64,000 nt of DNA from Acetivibrio mesophilus (GCF_004102745.1 NZ_RLII01000001.1:372001-436000); one strand, 5' to 3'. Positions 53,007-62,873 are shown, counted from the stretch's first letter. Notes: generated by a model not told the origin, from the letters alone. Numbers and translations: made by a program.

Positions 53007-54719
53007 TTAATCTTTTAATTCTTCATGGCGTTTAATCTTCTTTGTCGTTGTTTTAACAAACTCCTCTTCTTTAAGGGTAATTTCTTTAATATGCTTATAG
53101 TTAGTCATGGTTTTATTTATATTCCTAACCTCTATATCAATTATTTTTTCTATAGACTCATCTGTAAGCAGATTATTCTCTTTATCTTCTTTGATTTTAT
53201 CAATATCGGGAACTATTTTTGCACATATTATCGTATCACCGTCAGATTGGCCTTTTCCATAAACCAATGACTCCTTAATATATGGACTCCTGTTTAATAA
53301 GGTCTCTATTTCCTCAGGGAAAACGTTCTTGCCGTTTCCAGTGATAATTACATTCTTTTTACGGCCAGTAATATGAATGAATCCATCTTTATCGAAAAAT
53401 CCACTGTCACCTGTGTAAAACCATCCATCCTTAATAGCCGCTGCAGTAGCTTCAGGGTTCTCGTAATAGCCGAGCATAACACTAGCACCCTTACATTTAA
53501 TTTCGCCAATACCATCTTCATCGGGGTTATCAATTTCAACCTGAAGATCTGGCAATGGTAACCCGGCAGCCTCATCCTTATAGTAAATATCACGATTAAC
53601 GGCAACTATCGGAGCGCATTCAGTAAGACCGTAGCCTTGCACTAAGAATATACCTAGCTCCCTAAATCCCTTAGCTATTTGGGGGTCAATACCTGCAGCA
53701 CCACTAATAAACAATCTTATGTGTCCACCGAGAGCCTCGTGAATTTGCTTGAATATTTTTTTGCGTATATCAATTCCGATTTTACCCAAAATGTCACTAA
53801 GTTTAATTGCAAGCTTTATTTTCTTCTCTCCCTTTGATTTTATTGCCTGATTCATTATTTGACGGTACATGGATTCGAAAATCAAGGGCACTCCCAACAT
53901 CATTGTTGCCTTAGACTCTTTAAGGTTCTTAACTATATGGCGTAACCCTTCACAATATGCGATGGTACAGCCTCTGTATATTTGGCACAAAAAACCGCAG
54001 GTACATTCATAGGTATGATGAATAGGGAGGACTGATAAGAATGTATCCTTTTCATCAATATATAACATAGAACACATACCCATTAGATTTTCTGCTATAT
54101 TTTTGTGAGACAGCATAACCGCCTTGGCAGTTTCGGTAGTTCCGGAAGTAAAGAGAAGCGCAGTCATTTCTGTGGCATCTATTTTTGCATCAATAAAATC
54201 ACGCTTTCCTTCTTTCAGTAAGTTATGTCCCTTTTGTAAAAGTAAATGGAAGGATAAGATGCTGCCATCGTTTTTTTCTTTATCCATACTAATAAAATAT
54301 CGTATGGATGTAGATTTTTCATAGAGAGGCTCTATTTTGTCCTTAACACTTTCCGAATAAATAATTGCATCTGCCTCCGAGCGTTTTAGAAGTAACTCAA
54401 TTTCGTTTGCAGGAAGCTCTTTGTCCAGAGGAACAATAACTCCGGTTCCATTTACAACCGAAAGATATGATATAGACCATTCATAACGGTTTTCACCTAT
54501 TAAAGCGATCTTCCTATTTTTAAGGCCAAGATCAATGAGAGCTGTTCCCATAGCGTCCACATCAGATTTATACTGTTTATATGATATGGGAATATAATCA
54601 GACCCACCCTTTGGTTTTGATAAAAAAGCTGCCTTATCACCATATATCTCTGCACTGGAATTCAGCATATCCTTTAAATCATTAATAGGTCTAACTTTAT
54701 ATAATTCTCCATTTTTCAT
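53007..54719 (-). CDS. Long-chain acyl-CoA synthetase (AMP-binding)
   Basis: A 570-residue fatty-acid CoA ligase: P-loop ALLFTSGTTETAKAVMLSHKNI (about 180-200), VQGYGLTECAPIVAVN, YTGDSGFFDKDGFIHITGRKKNVI, and catalytic Lys region TKKIKRHEEL at the C-terminus. It resembles the FadD/AMP-forming family with an N-terminal NDLKDMLNSSAEIYGDKAAF. It activates fatty acids for membrane lipid use or degradation. GGGAGG precedes the ATG. It is not close to the cluster ligases. Confidence 0.92.
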   Translation of the reverse strand: MKNGELYKVRPINDLKDMLNSSAEIYGDKAAFLSKPKGGSDYIPISYKQYKSDVDAMGTALIDLGLKNRKIALIGENRYEWSISYLSVVNGTGVIVPLDKELPANEIELLLKRSEADAIIYSESVKDKIEPLYEKSTSIRYFISMDKEKNDGSILSFHLLLQKGHNLLKEGKRDFIDAKIDATEMTALLFTSGTTETAKAVMLSHKNIAENLMGMCSMLYIDEKDTFLSVLPIHHTYECTCGFLCQIYRGCTIAYCEGLRHIVKNLKESKATMMLGVPLIFESMYRQIMNQAIKSKGEKKIKLAIKLSDILGKIGIDIRKKIFKQIHEALGGHIRLFISGAAGIDPQIAKGFRELGIFLVQGYGLTECAPIVAVNRDIYYKDEAAGLPLPDLQVEIDNPDEDGIGEIKCKGASVMLGYYENPEATAAAIKDGWFYTGDSGFFDKDGFIHITGRKKNVIITGNGKNVFPEEIETLLNRSPYIKESLVYGKGQSDGDTIICAKIVPDIDKIKEDKENNLLTDESIEKIIDIEVRNINKTMTNYKHIKEITLKEEEFVKTTTKKIKRHEELKD

Positions 54720-55022
54720 TATTAATTTACCTCCCTAAAAATAAGAATCTGTCCTGCAAAGCATTAATAATAATTATACAATAATATTATCAGTATTTAC
54801 AAACCAAAAATACAAAAAAATATAACTAATCCATTTTGCATACAATCTTTCTTATCGAGTAATACCGATAAGAGCTAATTCATATTCCGGCAATTCATTT
54901 CCATATTCAATCACGGTTATTATAGAACTTTTGCTAGGTATTTTAGCTATATCCAGAAGGTGGACTGTACAAGATAAATAAAAGAAAAGGCATCAATGAC
55001 GAAGCCTTTTCCTGTTGAACTA
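54720..55022. other. Intergenic region with a terminator at its end
   Basis: About 300 AT-rich bases between two minus-strand genes. Besides the terminator at 54985-55010, nothing recognisable was found. Confidence 0.5.
54985..55010 (-). terminator. Intrinsic terminator of the FAD-Rieske gene
   Basis: AAAAGGC (54985-54991) pairs with GCCTTTT (55004-55010); read on the minus strand the stem ends in GCCTTTTCTTTT, 13 bases after the stop of the upstream minus-strand gene. Confidence 0.8.
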
Positions 55023-56588
55023 TTAAAATTTGTCTTTGATGAGTTTCTCAATTGTGTTTACATCACTGTGTATACTTAAAGGTCTGACTGCCGGACCTTC
55101 AATCACATCGCCTTCATAGGTAAATCTTGAGCCATGGCAGGGGCAATCCCAGGATTTTTCAGCAGAATTCCAATATAATTCACAGCCCATATGTGTACAT
55201 GTTGTATCTACCACGTGTAATGTGCCTTGGTGGTCTCTATAAGCTCCAGCTCTTTTTCCATCCACCTGTATAATTTTCCCTTCTCCAGGTTTAATACTGA
55301 TATTATCCGGTAAGGGTGAGATTTTTCCTTCAATTAGTTTTTCTGCGACATTAAGATTCTCCACAACGAAATTCTTGGTGGAAGCTGCTATGGTTTTACG
55401 TGAGGGGTTATAAACCTCCTGCCAGGAACTCTTTCCATCAACAATCAAGTCCCTTAATATCATTGCGGAAGCCATACTGTTGGTCATTCCCCATTTGCCA
55501 TAACCGGTCGCAATGTACATATTTGGAGTGTTTGATGTGAAATGCCCCACATAAGGAAGTCCGTCCAAAGTCATGCAATCATGGGTAGACCATCGGTAAG
55601 GGATATCTTCTACCGTAAAGGTTGTGTTGGCATAATCTATCAACGCCTCATAATGTTTGATTGTATCCTCGCCTTGTCCGGTTTTGTGGTGTTCACCGCC
55701 GACCAGTATCAGTTCGCCATCATCTGACCGTTGGCTGCGAAGTGAGCGCCCCGGTTCTTCTATGGTTATATACATTCCACCGGGATAACTTTCCTTTGCC
55801 TTAATAGCAACAACATATGAACGCTCCGGATATATCCTTGTAAAGTATAGCCCAGTTTTATTGTAAAAAGGGTAATGGGAAGCGATTATAATCTTGCTTG
55901 CAGCTACCTTCTTACCTTGGTTTGTAATTAAAACATAGTTGCTGCCGTCTTCAATGTCTACAATTCTGCTTTGTTCAAATATTTGATTACCGCTTGCGGT
56001 AATTTCTTTTGCAAGAGGCAGCAGAAATTTTCGAGGATGGAATTGAGCCTGGTTGTCAAAACGTACAGCAGCTTTAATTGGGAAAGGTAAAGGTATTTCT
56101 TCGAGATAAGAGACTTTTATGCCAAGGGACTCGGCAATCTGCACTTCATCTTTTATTTTTTCAATATACTCATCTTGCAGTGTATACACATATGCGGATT
56201 GGGAAACGAAATCACACTCGATATTATTTTCAGTCGCAATTTTTTCAATCATACGAATGGCAGACTCGTTTGCATCGGCATATTGCTCTGCCAATTCTCT
56301 GCCCATTTGACTATTTATTTTACTGTATATCAATTCATGCTGAGAAGTTATTTTTGCTGTGGTATGTCCGGTTGTGCCCTGTAAAATGCGGTCGGCCTCA
56401 ATGACAGCTACTTTTACTCCAGCTTTACTAAGTAGGTAGGCAGATGAGATGCCGGTAATGCCACCACCGATAATTGCTACATCAACCTTTATATCCTCAT
56501 CCAGGGTAGGATAATCAGTTTCCGGGGTAGAAGCTATCCAATACGGTTGGGGTGGTTTGGAAAATATATCTTGTTTATCTATATTCAT
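55023..56588 (-). CDS. FAD-dependent oxidoreductase with C-terminal Rieske domain
   Basis: A 521-residue protein. An N-terminal DAO-type FAD domain (VAIIGGGITGISSAYLLSKAGVKVAVIE; GTTGHTTAKITSQHELIYSK; TGYGKWGMTNSMASAMIL) is followed by a Rieske [2Fe-2S] domain with CTHMGC and CPCHGSRF (about residues 468-490). This fusion is common in Firmicutes and is annotated as a glycine/D-amino-acid deaminase-like protein with Rieske centre; the substrate is unknown. ATG 56588 has GGAGGG upstream. Confidence 0.92.
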   Translation of the reverse strand: MNIDKQDIFSKPPQPYWIASTPETDYPTLDEDIKVDVAIIGGGITGISSAYLLSKAGVKVAVIEADRILQGTTGHTTAKITSQHELIYSKINSQMGRELAEQYADANESAIRMIEKIATENNIECDFVSQSAYVYTLQDEYIEKIKDEVQIAESLGIKVSYLEEIPLPFPIKAAVRFDNQAQFHPRKFLLPLAKEITASGNQIFEQSRIVDIEDGSNYVLITNQGKKVAASKIIIASHYPFYNKTGLYFTRIYPERSYVVAIKAKESYPGGMYITIEEPGRSLRSQRSDDGELILVGGEHHKTGQGEDTIKHYEALIDYANTTFTVEDIPYRWSTHDCMTLDGLPYVGHFTSNTPNMYIATGYGKWGMTNSMASAMILRDLIVDGKSSWQEVYNPSRKTIAASTKNFVVENLNVAEKLIEGKISPLPDNISIKPGEGKIIQVDGKRAGAYRDHQGTLHVVDTTCTHMGCELYWNSAEKSWDCPCHGSRFTYEGDVIEGPAVRPLSIHSDVNTIEKLIKDKF

Positions 56589-56908
56589 ACAAATTCCCTC
56601 CAATAATCTAGAATATACACAATCTATAACAAGATTTATTCTTTGCAGGTAGGTGGTGAAATATCCATTTTGTTTGAGCTTGCACGGATAGTCTTTACGT
56701 ATTTTATCAAAAGATTAGATATCTTTTTATCTATACGGTTTAGCACGGTAGAGCTTTGCTTGTGAAGCACTAAAAAATATTGAAATTGGAAAAAATGCAT
56801 GATAAATTACTTAATAGTTATAGTTTGAAAATGATTGAATGATTATGTTTACACATAGAGGATTTAAATCTATAATATACATACATTATTAACAGGGGGG
56901 TCAATGTA
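56589..56908. other. Divergent intergenic region with plus-strand promoter
   Basis: 320 bases between divergent genes. It holds the consensus promoter at 56848-56876 for the transporter genes; no two-component or regulator gene, usual next to Bce-type transporters, is present. Confidence 0.5.
56848..56876 (+). promoter_or_regulatory. SigA-type promoter of the BceAB-like operon
   Basis: TTTACA (56848-56853) and TATAAT (56871-56876) are separated by 17 bases, 33 bases ahead of the ATG at 56909. Confidence 0.75.
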
Positions 56909-57668
56909 ATGAGTATTTTAAATGCTAACAGTATTACAAAAATATATGTTAGCAAAGGCATAGAATATAAGGCAATAAACGGAATTGATTTGACTGTTGA
57001 CAAAGGAGAATTTGTAGGTGTAATGGGACCTTCGGGAAGCGGTAAAACTACATTATTGAACATATTAAGCGGAATTGATTACCCGACAACCGGAACGATT
57101 GAAATTGAAGGACGAGATATTTGCTCATTAAAAGATGATGAATTCGCGTTTTTTAGAAGACGGAAGATAGGATTTGTTCTTCAGGATTTTAGCCTCTTAG
57201 ACAGCCTCACAATAAGAGAAAACATAATACTTCCAATGACCCTCGAAAGAAAAAAATACTCGTGATATAGACAGAAAAGCAAATGATATTTTAAGGCTTC
57301 TAAATATATTTGAGATAGCAAATAAATATCCCTTCGAGACTTCTGGAGGTCAACAGCAGAGAACTGCCATTGGTCGTGCGTTAATAAATGATCCTGCAAT
57401 AATATTTGCTGATGAACCCACCGGTAATCTGGATTCGAAGTCATCAAATTCTATTATGACTTATTTCCAGAAAATTAACAAAGAAAAATCATGCACTATA
57501 CTTATGGTAACCCATGATGCGTTTGCTGCAAGTTTTTGCGATAGAATTATTTTTATTAAGGATGGGCATATCAACAGTGAAATGGTAAAAGACTGCAGGA
57601 GAAAGGAGTTTTTTGACAAGATACTTCTACACCTTTCGAAAATCGGGGGTGAAGAAAATGACGTTTAA
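56909..57668 (+). pseudogene. Frameshifted ABC transporter ATPase (BceA type)
   Basis: The first frame (56909-57265) has Walker A GPSGSGKTTLLN and the Q-loop GFVLQDFSLLD, then stops. A second frame continues to 57668 with SGGQQQRTAIGRALINDP, IIFADEPTGNLDSKS, and MVTHDAFAASFCDRIIFI. The break is a run of seven A at 57250-57256; six A would restore one roughly 250-residue protein. It may be a real mutation, a sequencing error, or a slippage site that still yields product. The stop overlaps the permease start. Confidence 0.85.
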
Positions 57669-59649
57669 AGACTTGGCTATAAAGAATTTTAAAGGCAATG
57701 TGAGAAAATACTTATCTATATTCTTGTGCTATAGTCTTTGTGTTATGGTGCTACAAGTGTTTTTTAACATATTGCACAATAAAGATTTTTTGGATGTCTT
57801 CTCAAATAAGAACATAAAAATGCTAATGAATTTTTCATTAATTGTATTAATTATATTTTTAGTTTTTTTCATAAGTTATGCTATCCAGACTTTCTTAAAA
57901 CTAAGGAGCAAGGAATTTGGCGTATACTTAATGGTCGGTATGAACAGGAAAGATTTGATTAAACTGATTTTTATTGAAACTTGCATTATAATTGCAGGTG
58001 CATTGATTGTGGGTTTCATTTTCGGCACCGTCTTATCATGTCTATTATATATTGTTTTTAAGGTATTACTGGAACTAAATAATATATCCTTTTCATTTGA
58101 GCTTATTAGCTATATTAAGACTTTAGCGATATTTCTTCTAATTTTTTTCATTCAGTTAATCTTTATTTGGTTATACTCAAAAAAGTTACATTTAAATGAG
58201 ATTATGAAACAGTGGAAAAAGCCTGAAAGTACCACAATGCCTAAACCAACGAGCAGCATAGTTTTGAGTATTTTAGCAGTTCTTATGTTACTATTTGCAC
58301 ATATCAATTTATACAACTATATTGCCGGCGTAAGAAGCGATAACAACAGTGGATTGACACCGGTGGTTTTTGTTGTTTGTTGCTTCGTGGGGATCTACCT
58401 TATTATATCGCGATTAGGCGCTGTAATTTTGCATTTATTTAAAGGGAGCAAAAAGAATTATTATAACAATATATTAACTATTACGGAAATACGTAATAAG
58501 GTGAATCAAAACAAGAAAGTTATTTTCAGTTCGACGATATTATGTATTGTGTTAATATTTTTTGTTTCTGCAGCCTACTCGATTTTGGCTGGTCTTCCAA
58601 GAGTCATTGAAACTGAACAGCCCTATCATATTGTATATGTAGATCCTAACAAACGATTGGACATGTCAAAAATTGATAGGTTAATCAAGGGAAATAACTT
58701 AAAACAAGCAGTGCATAAAAAGTTGGATTTCTTGTATGCATCAAGAATAGTTAGTTTTGGCGAAACTGAGACTTCCACAGAAATGGCTGTTATTTCAGAT
58801 GAACAATACAGGGGTGTTACCGGTAAATCATTAGATGTTGGCAAAGGCAGTATAATGCAGATAAACTCGGATTTGGCAAGTGAAGCAAATAATCAGTTTC
58901 CATATGATACAGTCAAATTGGATTTTGGAGGAAAGTCCTATGATTTCAGATTTGTCGGTGAGGAACGCACCATACTAATAAATCTCAAAGTACAACCGTC
59001 AAGGTTTATGCTGATTGTAGATGCTGATGATTTTAATGAAATGAAAGATAATGTTGATGAGCGGTATTTTGGAACATTTAATATGCTTAATTTTGATGAT
59101 TGGAAGAGGACCGGTCCCCTAGTTGCTGAACTGAAAAGGCAGCTTGAGGATGAGAAAAACAAAGATTTCAGTACATCAGAAAACAAGGATTCGGCTGCTT
59201 ACAGTGCATTTAAAATGGTTTCAAGAATTGAGTATTATGTTTCTGTTAAAAGAGAAAGTTCAATGAGATTGTTTATTGTAAGCTTTATTGGAATTTTATT
59301 TCTTATTTGCACAAGTTGTGTTATCTACTTTAAGCTCATTACAGACATTGAGCAGCTAAGAATTAAGTATAAAAAGCTAAAGAAAATTGGAATTACTGAG
59401 AGTGAGTTTAGAAAAGTAATTTCAAACGAACTAAAAGTGGTTTTCTTTACTCCGGTATTATTGGGCGCGTTTTTGGGATATATACTTATACGTATAGCTA
59501 CATTGAATACACGTATGGAAGAGGTGTTTGCGGTAAATACATTAGTTGTCATTTTTGTATTCTTCCTTTTCCAATTAATATACTATATAATAACTCAAAA
59601 GAGATACAATAGGGAAATAATTAAATTCCATTTAAAGGCAAAAAACTAA
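57658..59649 (+). CDS. BceB-type ABC transporter permease
   Basis: A 663-residue FtsX-like permease of the peptide-antibiotic exporter/sensor type: ten predicted hydrophobic segments (for example SIFLCYSLCVMVLQVFF, MLMNFSLIVLIIFLVFFISYA, IIIAGALIVGFIFGTVLSCLLYIV, IFSSTILCIVLIFFVSAA, LFIVSFIGILFLICTSCVIYF) with the large extracellular domain between segments 7 and 8 (about 325-550) that marks BceB. ATG 57658 overlaps the end of the ATPase frame. It would give bacitracin/lantibiotic-type resistance if the ATPase is made. No BceRS pair is nearby. Confidence 0.88.
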   Translation: MTFKDLAIKNFKGNVRKYLSIFLCYSLCVMVLQVFFNILHNKDFLDVFSNKNIKMLMNFSLIVLIIFLVFFISYAIQTFLKLRSKEFGVYLMVGMNRKDLIKLIFIETCIIIAGALIVGFIFGTVLSCLLYIVFKVLLELNNISFSFELISYIKTLAIFLLIFFIQLIFIWLYSKKLHLNEIMKQWKKPESTTMPKPTSSIVLSILAVLMLLFAHINLYNYIAGVRSDNNSGLTPVVFVVCCFVGIYLIISRLGAVILHLFKGSKKNYYNNILTITEIRNKVNQNKKVIFSSTILCIVLIFFVSAAYSILAGLPRVIETEQPYHIVYVDPNKRLDMSKIDRLIKGNNLKQAVHKKLDFLYASRIVSFGETETSTEMAVISDEQYRGVTGKSLDVGKGSIMQINSDLASEANNQFPYDTVKLDFGGKSYDFRFVGEERTILINLKVQPSRFMLIVDADDFNEMKDNVDERYFGTFNMLNFDDWKRTGPLVAELKRQLEDEKNKDFSTSENKDSAAYSAFKMVSRIEYYVSVKRESSMRLFIVSFIGILFLICTSCVIYFKLITDIEQLRIKYKKLKKIGITESEFRKVISNELKVVFFTPVLLGAFLGYILIRIATLNTRMEEVFAVNTLVVIFVFFLFQLIYYIITQKRYNREIIKFHLKAKN

Positions 59650-59666
59650 TCTCCGGAGGTGTTGAA

Positions 59667-59855
59667 ATGAGAAAATGCATAAGATGTGACTCTGAAATGT
59701 CTGAAGACTTTGATGTTAAGGTCGAAGGGGGAGCTTACGGGTTAAAGATTACGAAACCGGGTATCTTTAAAGAAAACCTTGGCAAAGTACATTGTGCAGT
59801 ATGTTCGAAATGTGGGTATGTTGAATTTTATTTGAAAGATACAACAAAGATATAA
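59667..59855 (+). CDS. Small zinc-ribbon-like protein
   Basis: A 62-residue protein with two CxxC knuckles (CIRC near residue 4 and CSKC near 48, with a further Cys at 45) enclosing a beta-rich middle (DFDVKVEGGAYGLKITKPG). It resembles short nucleic-acid-binding zinc-ribbon proteins of Firmicutes. GGAGGTG precedes the ATG. It follows the permease closely and may be cotranscribed. Confidence 0.7.
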   Translation: MRKCIRCDSEMSEDFDVKVEGGAYGLKITKPGIFKENLGKVHCAVCSKCGYVEFYLKDTTKI

Positions 59856-59904
59856 AAATGATTATGGATTAGATTTTGTGAGTCTGTAGGTTGAATAATA
59901 AAGG

Positions 59905-59943
59905 GGAATAGACAATGGGCCAATATGGCCCATTGTGTATTCC
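59905..59943. terminator. Bidirectional terminator hairpin
   Basis: ACAATGGGCC (59912-59921) pairs with GGCCCATTGT (59927-59936) around AATAT, extended outwards by GGAATA/TATTCC. It lies between converging genes. T-runs are weak, but the stem is strong. Confidence 0.75.
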
Positions 59944-59973
59944 ATTTTGATTGTCTGATTTTTTGGCATCATT

Positions 59974-60624
59974 TTATTTCATGTCGGCTAACAGTGTTTT
60001 TATGTTGTCATCAGTGAAATCAAACCACATGGCTTCCGGCTTTTCGTTTTGCGCATTAATAGCCTCTAGGAAATCCTCTTCTGTAGCAGCTTCATGATTG
60101 ACAAAAAAAGAAAAGGTCTGATTATTCTCGGAATCATAGCTTGCTTCACTATAAGTTATCTTATTTACCGTATAACCCTTATCTGTGAATTCTATTGTAC
60201 CGAACCCATGGTCTCCTACACCGCTGGAAAAGGAAAATGTACCATCAACTTTTACGTCAAAAAAAGCTCTATACGGCAAAGTGTAGCCATAAAACATTTC
60301 ATCTTGATAACGCAAAACCTCAAAGCCAAAACCCTCGTTGTTATTCACAGCCAGACAAAGGATAATTTCCGGAATACCATCCCTTTCTAAATCAACTGTT
60401 GCAAATTTTGTCACGTTTACCGTAACACCGCTGTCGGCAGCAATGGCTTCGTTTAATTGGGTAATATTCAACTCTTTATTGGAGTCCACGCTGAAAAAAT
60501 TGATCTTGTTTTGCAACACCAACCGATACGCTTTCATCGGTGATTTGTTCGGCATATTCTTACATCCTCCAAGTATAAGTATTGTAAGTATGGTAACAAA
60601 TAGCATGGAAAATTTGTTTTTCAT
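59974..60624 (-). CDS. Hypothetical lipoprotein
   Basis: A 216-residue protein with a lipoprotein signal (MKNKFSMLFVTILTILILGGC, lipobox LGGC, Cys 21), then a soluble region with VDLERDGIPEIILCLAV (about 96-112), an Asp-rich calcium-binding-like strand seen in FG-GAP/VCBS-like repeats. It is anchored to the outer face of the membrane. Function unknown. Confidence 0.75.
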   Translation of the reverse strand: MKNKFSMLFVTILTILILGGCKNMPNKSPMKAYRLVLQNKINFFSVDSNKELNITQLNEAIAADSGVTVNVTKFATVDLERDGIPEIILCLAVNNNEGFGFEVLRYQDEMFYGYTLPYRAFFDVKVDGTFSFSSGVGDHGFGTIEFTDKGYTVNKITYSEASYDSENNQTFSFFVNHEAATEEDFLEAINAQNEKPEAMWFDFTDDNIKTLLADMK

Positions 60625-61000
60625 TATTATGACTCCTATTCTACTAAACTATTGCTTTTTCGCCAAACCTGAACTTATAGAGCAAACATCGTATGGCTCA
60701 TTGGCTGTGTTGTTCCTCAATTGTCATAGTATGCTCAAATAACTTATTTAGATAGTATATGCGGTTCTACCGTTTTTGTCAATACTTAGATAATTATGCC
60801 AGAGCTTATGGAAGTAATTTAGAAGAAATACTTTAAAATTAAAAAGAATAAATTGTATCCAGAAATAGATTCTTAAGATGGTATAATGGAAATATATTAT
60901 TTTACGATTGGATTGGGCATTTAATGAAGTAATGGTTAATAATACTCTTTGCAACATAATTAAAATGTTATTAAGAAATTGAGGTCAAGGAGGTAGAGTA
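60625..61000. other. Divergent intergenic region
   Basis: About 375 bases between divergent genes. TATAAT at 60882-60887 could serve the plus-strand gene but no matching -35 was found. CAAGGAGG at the end is the ribosome site of the macrodomain gene. Confidence 0.4.
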
Positions 61001-62014
61001 ATGCCACTCGAGATAATCCGTAATGATATAACAAAAGTACACGTAGATGCAATTGTTAATGCAGCAAACTCATCCCTGCTTGGAGGAGGAGGGGTTGATG
61101 GGGCAATCCATCGTGCAGCAGGGCCTGAGCTGCTTGATGAATGCCGGGCTCTTGGTGGTTGTGAAACCGGACAAGCAAAGATAACTAAAGGGTATAGGCT
61201 GCCTGCAAAATATATAATCCATACTGTTGGACCTGTTTGGCATGGCGGTAAAAACAATGAGGAGAAGTTGCTGGCAGATTGCTATAAAAATTCACTTGCA
61301 TTGGCAAAAGAACATAATTGTGAAAGTATTGCTTTTCCGCTAATATCAGCAGGCGCCTTTGGATACCCAAAAGATAAAGCATTAAAAACGGCTATTACGG
61401 TCATTGGAGATTTTCTGTTGGGCAATGAGATGACAGTTTTCCTAGTTGTATACGATAAGGCAGAATTTATGTTGTCTAAGAAGCTATTTTCATCTATTGC
61501 CCAATATATCGATGATAGATATGTAGAAGAACATACTTTCATCCGAAGAGAAAGATTTGAGAAAATATACGAATCCGAAGAAAGCTATAGAGAAGATCCC
61601 GACATATTCTCAATAGAAGCACCTGTTCAGAAGAAGAAATATAAAAGAAGCCTTGATGATGTAATAAAGAACATGGACGAAACATTCTCGCAGATGTTAT
61701 TACGTTTGATTGACGAAAAGGATATGACATATGCACAAACCTATAGAAGGGCCAATATAGACCGTAGACTGTTTTCTAAAATCCGTAATGATATGAATTA
61801 CAATCCAAGCAAGGCAACTGTAATTGCTTTTGCAATAGCATTGAGATTAAACTTGGATGAAACCAAAGATTTACTGCTTAAGGCTGGTTTTGCACTTTCT
61901 CACAGCAGTAAATTTGATATCATTATTGAGTATTTCATTGAAGAAGGCAACTATAATATTTTTGAAATAAATGAAGCTTTGTTTGCGTTTGACCAAGACT
62001 TGTTAGGGGTGTAA
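61001..62014 (+). CDS. Macrodomain protein fused to a helical DNA-binding-like domain
   Basis: A 337-residue protein. The N-terminal macrodomain (about 1-170) has ADP-ribose-binding motifs [26 protein letters not shown] and [14 protein letters not shown], as in O-acetyl-ADP-ribose deacetylases. A linker (about 170-220) is followed by a helical C-terminal region ([55 protein letters not shown]) that looks like an XRE-type helix-turn-helix. This architecture recurs in Firmicutes. It may link ADP-ribose signalling to regulation. AAGGAGG precedes the ATG. Confidence 0.88.
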   Translation: MPLEIIRNDITKVHVDAIVNAANSSLLGGGGVDGAIHRAAGPELLDECRALGGCETGQAKITKGYRLPAKYIIHTVGPVWHGGKNNEEKLLADCYKNSLALAKEHNCESIAFPLISAGAFGYPKDKALKTAITVIGDFLLGNEMTVFLVVYDKAEFMLSKKLFSSIAQYIDDRYVEEHTFIRRERFEKIYESEESYREDPDIFSIEAPVQKKKYKRSLDDVIKNMDETFSQMLLRLIDEKDMTYAQTYRRANIDRRLFSKIRNDMNYNPSKATVIAFAIALRLNLDETKDLLLKAGFALSHSSKFDIIIEYFIEEGNYNIFEINEALFAFDQDLLGV

Positions 62015-62065
62015 AGTGGCAACATTGTGGAATTGTCGCTTCTCATGCGACCAATCTCCAGATAA

Positions 62066-62112
62066 ATAATGTTATCCTTTAATTAGAATAAGTGATTGGG
62101 GGATAACATTAT
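62066..62112 (+). promoter_or_regulatory. 12-bp hairpin covering the start codon of the vWA gene
   Basis: ATAATGTTATCC (62066-62077) is a perfect inverted repeat of GGATAACATTAT (62101-62112). The right arm includes the end of the G-rich ribosome site (62098-62102) and the first two bases of the ATG at 62111. In the mRNA the stem would hide the translation start, a layout used for thermosensors and translational control. Confidence 0.6.
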
Positions 62113-62764
62113 GAAAAAAGGTTTAACGGAACTGGTTTTTATTCTTGACAGAAGTGGCTCTATGAGCGGTCTTGAAAGCGATACTATTGGCGGATATAAC
62201 TCCATGCTGGAAAAGCAGAATAAAGAGTCCGGCGAGGCAATAGTAACTACTGTACTATTTGATGATAAGTATGAATTACTGCATGATCGTATTAACCTTC
62301 GAGGAGTAGCACCTATAACAGACAAAGAGTATTTTGCCAGAGGTACTACTGCGTTATTGGATGCGGTGGGAAAAACAATAAATAAAATTGCAAATGTTCA
62401 GAAGCATACAGGTGAAGATGAGCGAGCTGAACATGTTATGTTCGTAATAATAACTGACGGCATGGAAAATGCCAGCAAGGAGTTTGGCTACGAAAAAGTC
62501 CGCCGTATGATTGAACGTCAAAAAAGCAAATACGGCTGGGAGTTTATTTTCCTTGGTGCAAACATTGATGCCATTGCAACTGCAGAGCGCTTTGGAATAA
62601 GAAAAGAAAGAGCAGCAAATTATAACGCAGATAGTGAAGGAACCTTACTTAATTACGAAGTAATCAGTGAAACAGTAAGTTGTATGCGTGCAAGTCGCCC
62701 TATAGCAGAAGATTGGAAAATTCGTATTGAAGAGGACTTCAAGGGGCGCGGACGAAAGAGATAA
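62111..62764 (+). CDS. von Willebrand factor A domain protein
   Basis: A 217-residue vWA protein: the MIDAS motif FILDRSGSMSG near residue 10, the MIDAS threonine in ARGTTALLDAVG (about 78-90), and IITDGMENAS. No signal peptide or membrane segment, so cytoplasmic. The family is related to TerY-like and YegL-type proteins of unknown role. ATG 62111 is favoured by GGGGG upstream and by the MKKGLTELVFILDRSGSM beginning; an in-frame GTG/TTG further upstream is less likely. Confidence 0.88.
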   Translation: MKKGLTELVFILDRSGSMSGLESDTIGGYNSMLEKQNKESGEAIVTTVLFDDKYELLHDRINLRGVAPITDKEYFARGTTALLDAVGKTINKIANVQKHTGEDERAEHVMFVIITDGMENASKEFGYEKVRRMIERQKSKYGWEFIFLGANIDAIATAERFGIRKERAANYNADSEGTLLNYEVISETVSCMRASRPIAEDWKIRIEEDFKGRGRKR

Positions 62765-62786
62765 AAAGTATATTGACGAAGATAAT

Positions 62787-62852
62787 CAAGGGATTGTAAA
62801 TAGATGCAAGAACATAAAAATAGAATAGAGAGCAGTCCCTTGTCATCTATTT
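62787..62852 (+). promoter_or_regulatory. Possible two-state leader with mutually exclusive stems
   Basis: Stem 1 pairs CAAGGGATTG (62787-62796) with CAGTCCCTTG (62833-62842), 10 bp including one G-T. Stem 2 pairs AAATAGATG (62798-62806) with CATCTATTT (62844-62852), 9 bp. The arms are interleaved and separated by single bases, so both stems probably cannot form together. TTTT follows stem 2 and a G-rich ribosome site follows that, suggesting an attenuator- or switch-like leader for the next gene. Confidence 0.45.
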
Positions 62853-62873
62853 TTATGGGGAGGAGGATTCAGG

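Noticed and set aside
53007-54719. Including the acyl-CoA synthetase as a cluster ligase
   Set aside because: Lies 13 kb away on the other strand and belongs to the long-chain fatty-acid type, unlike the two cluster ligases.
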